Below are positions 58,700-64,000 of a stretch of DNA of 64,000 bases, piece after piece. The notes below the pieces were generated by a model. It saw nothing but the letters and a program-made list of their open reading frames with translations, was not told the DNA's origin and ran no database searches. Numbering within the stretch: the first letter of the stretch is position 1; each line of letters begins with the position of its first letter. Source of the DNA: Monomorium pharaonis (lineage: Eukaryota > Arthropoda > Insecta > Hymenoptera > Formicidae); assembly GCF_013373865.1 (NCBI RefSeq), contig NC_050473.1, forward strand, positions 16,531,597-16,595,596. The letters are read 5' to 3'. The translations under genes and the position numbers were made by a program.

Positions 58700-59680
58700 T
58701 GACGTCTCTCTTTCACTTGGACGTGACAAAAAAAATGCGCCGCTGATTTCCCTGACGTTTAATCGAACTTCACTTAGCAATATTACTCGACAATAACATT
58801 TCTTTCTTTTTCTATTCTTCTGCTAAATCTTAACTCTCAAATTGTCATTTTATATGTCAATTACATTTATTATACATCTGTACGAATATTCCTTTTCCAT
58901 TCTTAATTATTCAAAATTGTATAATTACACAAATTGACTAAAATCTCATTTCAAATATTCTGTTTTTTCAGTTAGTATTATAATAATTAAGAAACTTTAA
59001 TTAATAATAATTAAGAAACTTTATGCGACTGTGTTTACAATAATATTTATTCTAAATGTTAATACGGTATGGAATACAGGATGTAACTTTCACAAATTTA
59101 GCTTTAGTGTATTATTACAGATTAGAGTTTCATTATCCTTTCTGTTTTCATAAGCTCACAGCTAAATCTCATACAAGAGAATACGGCTTAACTTAAATAC
59201 ATTTACACTGGAGAGATACATAACGCACATTTCATCACATTATTCTTATTACTCATTACTTTTCTTAGTACTCATTTACTTCTATTCTTATTAATTAAAG
59301 GCTATCAAAAAGCTACCAAAACGTTGTGATTATAGCAAGAACTGTAGAAACATTGAAGAATTAAGAAATCCAAAAAAGACTACGAAAGAGAATTTTTGTA
59401 TATTTGTATATTAATAAATTATTCATTACAGAATAGCACGTAACAAGTAAAAAGATTTAATCAACGTAAAATTATCCTAGAACGAAATATTATCTCGAGA
59501 TAAATAGCTGCATTCTATCACATTTTGCTATAAATGTGAGTAACCAAATATATAATATTTATATACAAAAAAACAACCATAATTACAAACAAAATTATAT
59601 AAAGAATAGCATTTTATAAAATAAAAGTTGTAAATATTTTTTGATATGCTTGTTGTTACATCAGTATCGTGTTGTTTTAT
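58700..59680. other. AT-rich spacer before the tail-anchored gene
   Basis: No coding or repeat structure is supported. A tttatag acceptor at 59681 may join an upstream untranslated exon to the first coding exon. Confidence 0.35.
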
Positions 59681-59714
59681 AGACACAATACTTAAAAAAT
59701 TAATTTGATAAACG

Positions 59715-59805
59715 ATGCCTATTATTGGATGCACTAAAGAGGACAATTGCAAAAGAGATGCTTTTCTAAAAGCTAGGCAGCTCGAGGCCGAACGAGGCAC
59801 TGCAG
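59715..59805 (+). CDS. Tail-anchored protein exon 1 (start)
   Basis: ATG 59715 is chosen because in-frame stops (TGA TAA) lie just upstream. The exon reads MPIIGCTKEDNCKRDAFLKA, then RQLEAERGTA plus one base, and ends at CTGCAG/GTACAC. The last part looks like a charged helix. The 132-bp intron that follows ends in a pyrimidine-rich acceptor. Confidence 0.6.
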
Positions 59806-62484
59806 GTACACTTACCCCATTCCCATTTAGTTTCGCGACATTTCGTATCAAATAATGCTTTATCAATGCGAAAATATTATTCCACACGATCCCCGAGCGA
59901 ACCAAAGCGTACAACTATTATTCTACCGCGGTATTAGGAAACCCACATAAACAAGGGGAGAATACCGATCCGAAAAAGACCCGACAAGTGACAGTTTCAT
60001 CAGACGTTGACGTGGCCCCAGATTTGTCCGGAAATCCTGACGACGCAGCGCGTCACGCATCCGGAAATAAACATCTAGACGAGCGAGCAGCCGCTCTCGA
60101 CGAACCGGTCGCAATTGCGCAAAAGGATCCCGTAGAAATCCCTGCAAGCTACGACAGTCCCCGAGATACTTGTCCAGACTCGACAAGCTGATGTACCAAA
60201 ATTGTCCGTTGACGGTCAAGAAACGAGAACCGAGAGTCAACGCGCACCTCGGGAAATCCCGGAGTTTCGTGAGAGACAAGATGTAATCTAAAGCTTCTGG
60301 ACAAAAAGCCGAAGCGAAAATTAACGCTTAACGCTAATTTGGTATTCCCTTCGCTTCGATAGCCTGCGGCAGCCAAAGTAAGGCTCTTTGACATAATGAA
60401 TGATGGAAGCTTTTCCATTGTCGGATAACTTGCTTAATTAATTTGTTTCGTTTGGTTTCTGCTATTCGCTTAAGTACGATTGGTGATACGATTTGCTGTT
60501 AATTAATATCTTACAAGTGAATGCAATTGATCATAAATCATTATGTATAATTATCATAAAATCATTAAAAGCAGAAACTTAAAATGTCTCTTTTAAATTT
60601 AAAACTACGGAAAAATATACAGGATGTAATTTGAATGGCTCTGAGAGAATAATATAACTATTCTTTTGTTCCTCATTTTCTCATAAAGTTGTTAAAATAA
60701 TTTATGTTCCTTTTAATAGAATTACACGTTTTTATCTCTTGCTTGTAGCAACTGAAAAGAATCTACATGGTAATTATGGAATAATGTTGGATTCAAAAAG
60801 AGAAAACAACAAAATGAGATATTATTTCATTCAGAATTTACATAAAAATTTTTGAAGGTTTAGAATTCCAAGTGTTTTATATATTTTTTCGTATCTTTGA
60901 ATTCAAAAGAAATATTTGTGCACTCTATTTCTGATAATTTATTCCATATATTATGAATATTGACTCAACAAATAATTTAGTCCGTAGTTGAATACGTGTC
61001 AACTTGTTAATTAAAACGTGAATTTAGTTTACTTCGGCTGTTTTACTTATGGCTCGCGAAAGTCTCTTTTTCATCTTGCGTCAGTCTTCTTGATACTTCC
61101 TAAACGACGTTTTATTTCCTCCGCGTCCCTAATTCTCATCCAAAGCCGATTCAATGTACGTGAAGCCGATTCCAGCTGTTCCCGAGCCCTCGCAAAAACA
61201 AGTGGATACGAAAGAAATACCTCTCCACTTAACGACGGATTACGGGGGAGAGAGCGACGAATCGCAAGGGTAAATTTGCCAACTACCCAAGTAATTAAGG
61301 GCAGCCCAATCGGGGATTCTGGGTCACTTCCCCGCCCTGAAGCAGAGTGAGAGAAAGTGAGAGAGGAAAAAAAACGAAGAAGGGGACGCACGAAGTGTGT
61401 TCGCTTACCGAAGTCGTCCTGAACAAACTTTTCGCAATCTTCCACGCCATTATATCGCGATGAGAAGATCAAGCTAAGCCGACGGCGTGATTTCGTACAA
61501 CGCGATACTGTCGAGCAGCTTTGTCACGAAAAAGCACGCAGGCGACCCTAATTGTCCTGATCCGATTGTCCTGATTGCCGGCACGATGGACGACGAAGGT
61601 AAATCCGAGGCGAGATTACCAAACCGAAATTTCGTTGTTCTTACGCGAGTTAATCGCAAGTCTGTTTATCGATTACCTACAAGCTGACTTCGGACATTGG
61701 CCGACCGTAGTTTCAAGAAGTTGGAAAGAAAGATTTTGTAATATCGAAAAATAGCAAAAATTTTAACATTTATTAAGAATAATCGCGTTCAACGTAGACG
61801 TGAATCTCGGACATAAATTTTTAGCGATTGATAAATTTTTAATTGGAATTGAACAAAAGGAAAACGATTCGCCTGAAATGTTCCGTATGTTTCTGCAGTT
61901 TCGAACAAGACTGCCGATTCTAAGGCAATAAAATCAGAAATGCCAGATGGTGCGGAAGACTCCTCATTACAGACTGCAATGATCGAAGAAACGCGAGAGG
62001 ATAGCAGCTTGTCGGAGGCAGCTATCGATGGAGGATCCGAGCTTGATGAGGAGAAAAACGAAAGTGAGATTATGAACGTCAATTTTGGGAAATGCTTTGT
62101 CATCAACTGATATCTCGTCTTCAATCGAAAACCACATTATTTGCACGTCAGAGAAACATATGCGCGAAAAACGGGTTTCTACATTAAATATCGCTTATGC
62201 TTCTCGTTTTTATCGCGAGATTTAATCAATACGAATCCCTTCGTATTTATTTATCGAGAATTTATAAAGAATATACATTAAATTGATACTGTATTCACTC
62301 GTAATTACAGCGATCTGTTAAATGTAGAGGCCGCAATGCAATGTATCCTTTACTGGAGTATTTTCTCTTCGTTGCAGGATACCAAACGGCCGTATTTACA
62401 TTGACTACGTTTGCTGTAGTTTTCGTGCTTTATGTATACGTGGTGTATAGCCTGAGCAGTCCGCCCACTCTGTCCCAATGTTAA
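59715..62484 (+). CDS. Putative tail-anchored acidic protein, unidentified (six exons)
   Basis: Exons 59715-59805, 59938-60282, 61166-61269 (or from 61146), 61519-61598, 61899-62063 and 62378-62484 join with matching phases, apart from one frame change in exon 2, into roughly 296 residues. The product begins MPIIGCTKEDNCKRDAFLKA. It has a long polar region rich in Asp, Glu, Ser and Pro without obvious fold, and ends in one hydrophobic helix (AVFTLTTFAVVFVLYVYVVY) plus about ten residues. This is the layout of a tail-anchored membrane protein facing the cytosol. I do not recognise the family. The gene is on the CNG strand and may be nested in its last visible intron. Introns are short (132 to about 880 bp), unlike those of the CNG gene. 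Confidence 0.62.
59938..60282 (+). CDS. Tail-anchored protein exon 2 (frame change inside)
   Basis: After TATTAG the frame continues GNPHKQGENTDPKKTRQVTV and an Asp/Ala-rich stretch to DTCPDSTS, then meets TGA at 60189. The +1 frame is open from 60131 and reads ADVPKLSVDGQETRTESQRA and REIPEFRERQD up to a donor at GTAATC. Composition and codon pattern suggest both halves are coding, so one surplus base is present between about 60131 and 60191, or the copy is damaged. Removing one base gives phase agreement with the rest of the gene. Confidence 0.5.
61166..61269 (+). CDS. Tail-anchored protein exon 3
   Basis: The frame reads PIPAVPEPSQKQVDTKEIPL and HLTTDYGGESDESQ, and ends at GG/GTAAAT. The start is uncertain: GTGAAG/CC at 61166 keeps phase 0 with exon 2, while the acceptor CCAAAG at 61146 sits closer to a pyrimidine tract but is out of phase. 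An ATG at 61154 in the same frame could serve a shorter isoform. Confidence 0.5.
61519..61598 (+). CDS. Tail-anchored protein exon 4
   Basis: The exon follows TCGAGCAG and reads FVTKKHAGDPNCPDPIVLIA then GTMDDE plus one base before GTAAAT. It completes a Gly codon from exon 3 and leaves phase 1 for exon 5. Both junctions agree. Confidence 0.62.
61899..62063 (+). CDS. Tail-anchored protein exon 5, acidic
   Basis: The acceptor is TTTCTGCAG. The frame reads SNKTADSKAIKSEMPDGAED, then a Ser/Glu-rich stretch ending GGSELDEEKNE plus one base at GAAA/GTGAGA. It is strongly acidic and probably disordered. If the donor is not used, the frame runs on 15 codons to a TGA at 62110, giving a soluble isoform without the membrane helix. 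Confidence 0.65.
62378..62484 (+). CDS. Tail-anchored protein exon 6, membrane helix and stop
   Basis: The acceptor is CGTTGCAG. The exon reads RYQTAVFTLTTFAVVFVLYV, then YVVYSLSSPPTLSQC and TAA. About 20 hydrophobic residues are preceded by Arg, with a short polar tail, which suggests insertion with the C-terminus in the lumen or outside. No exact AATAAA occurs close downstream; an ATTAAA-like hexamer lies near 62639. Confidence 0.68.
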
Positions 62485-64000
62485 TTCCCGTTTAATTAAC
62501 TAATTCAAAAACAAAGTACTGCGCATCTTATCGCAAGTTATACGAATTAAATTAAATGCAAAATTATCGTTTCCACAATTTTGAGAACAAACTTCACTCT
62601 TATGTTTCTCAGAATTGAGTACAGTATTTTTTCATTTAATTAAAATATTATTACGCCTAATTTTTGATAATATTTTCACAATAATTTGTAAATATCTGTT
62701 TTTATAATTTTTAATATTTTGATGAATATATTTATATTTCTCTCAAATTACTGTATATACATTTAAACGTATATAGTATGTATATGAATTATATTTTATC
62801 AAATTTTTGATATTTCTTTGAATTTCTGGGGAAAAATGATTAAGTCGAATTGTTAAGCGAATGGCCTACTTCTGAGAAATTAATTAAATTTCTGGAATTT
62901 CTCTTTGACAGTGAGCAACGATTTCTCAGTTCGCCATGTGATATAATATGAGTATGATCTTATCTTTCCGTTCTCTCTACCTCTCTCTCTTTCTCTCTTT
63001 GTCTTGTTCCTTTTTGGAACATAGAAAGATATTGTGTCGTATAAATCTTTCTTTTCCACCTCTGAACGTGGAATTACACTCGAAAATATGTTTCGAATGA
63101 CTGCACCGAACTTAATGATCGGAGTTACCACGGCACTATCACATTTCCTTGCAATGAAAATTTAAGGAGACGCCGCACTAACGATATATTAACATGGGAA
63201 TATGTAGTTGGAAGTATCGCGCGATATGATATTCAGTGATGAGTTTTCCTTATTTCGCTGTGTTTTATGTCTACAAGTATTAAAACAGCTTTACAGCTTT
63301 CTCCTTTTATGAAAAGCGTAACCGTAAAACTACATATAAAATATTGAAGAAAAAAAGAAAAGAGTAGACCTTTTGAAGGAATAGACGTTTAGTGATCGCT
63401 ATCTTGCGGGTAAAGTACTTGCTGGATGCAAGCTAAAGCGACGCAAAGACGTCGGTAGCCCTTTAATTAAGAAGAATCTTGGTGCCTTTTATTTGCATTT
63501 TTATTTCATAAGATTGCAAATTGTAGCAGTAACCTTTTTTTCGACACGCAGCGCTATTTAGTTTTTATCTTATCGTTATTTGTGTAATAATCGTTATATA
63601 TTATAAAAAAACAACTTATTACAAGTTGCGTTACGAGAGACCTCGAAATAATTTAATTGCACCGTTGTGTGGGGCATTCATTCTCTTTCGGTAGCAAAAT
63701 CCATCATTTTCAATCAAATAAGATGCCGGAGATTGAAAAACTATTGCATATGTATCAGCACACGTTCTATTTTGGCGACGAGTTCACGACGGTGCCGAAA
63801 TAGACGGCGCATTTGGATTTGAAATTACCACTTAGACTCCCGCGGATTGGATTAAATTGCAATTTCTGCTGTGGCAGGACCTGCCATCCTGACTTATTAG
63901 GTTACAGCGTCTGCGACGGCACTTTCGTATAAATGCACATTCGCAATACCTGATCAAGTTTCTTCGCGCGTGAAATGTGACATACCTTACTTACTCCGTC
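62485..64000. other. AT-rich 3' flank, no supported gene
   Basis: This stretch presumably begins with the 3' untranslated region of the tail-anchored gene. A pyrimidine-rich stretch at about 62970-63003 and scattered short frames are all that is seen. The C-linker exon of the CNG channel was looked for here and not found. Confidence 0.4.

Noticed and set aside
59923..60418. Long - strand frames opposite exon 2
   Set aside because: They mirror the acidic + strand exon. The + strand has acceptor, donor and phase support.
61071..61472. 133-codon - strand frame
   Set aside because: Shadow of the + strand exon 3 of the tail-anchored gene, which has matching splice phases.
1..64000. Bacterial-type features (operons, RBS, CRISPR)
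   Set aside because: Intron-bearing, AT-rich insect-like DNA. No direct-repeat/spacer array or dense gene packing was seen.

Overview
This window looks like nuclear DNA of an insect, most likely a hymenopteran such as an ant. It is AT-rich, with large introns, GT-AG introns in consistent phase, scattered CpG-rich islands and many short fold-back (MITE-like) elements. No bacterial operons, rRNA, CRISPR arrays or confident tRNAs are visible. Almost every long open frame is a chance frame; the real coding content is a small number of exons.

The clearest gene is a cyclic nucleotide-gated (CNG) cation channel on the + strand. Six exons (33373-40992) with fully compatible splice phases encode a polar, Gln-rich N-terminal part, segments S1 to S6 and the pore (TTIGDLPRP). 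The C-linker and the cyclic-nucleotide-binding domain are not seen in the remaining 23 kb, so the next intron is either very long or runs off the window. The 5' end of the coding region is also missing.

Inside or beyond that putative intron, 59715-62484 carries a second, well-supported + strand gene that I do not recognise. It has six phase-compatible exons, a soluble acidic Ser/Pro/Glu-rich body and one C-terminal membrane segment, and is probably a tail-anchored protein. Its second exon changes reading frame once in this sequence. A Cys-rich exon (58490-58688) and a short RNF146-like half RING (54793-54921) lie just upstream.

On the - strand, a possible first coding exon at 18827-19085, in a CpG-rich promoter-like island, and a small exon at 621-696 are phase-compatible and may belong to one gene whose roughly 18 kb intron fills the left part of the window. 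The island at 18.4-20.8 kb also holds a degenerate duplication and five copies of the palindrome GACGATCGTC. A TATA-driven small ORF sits at 46.2-46.5 kb.

Mobile DNA is abundant and mostly non-autonomous. There are nested fold-backs at 19.23-19.59 and 21.02-21.73 kb, a TTAA-flanked MITE at 25.38-25.67 kb, and an 870-bp element with CACTG ends that encloses a SAM-domain first exon at 27.99-28.85 kb. Further inverted repeats lie at 22.24, 32.77, 47.10, 49.71, 54.20 and 56.19 kb. The remaining sequence is AT-rich intronic or intergenic DNA in which I see nothing specific.
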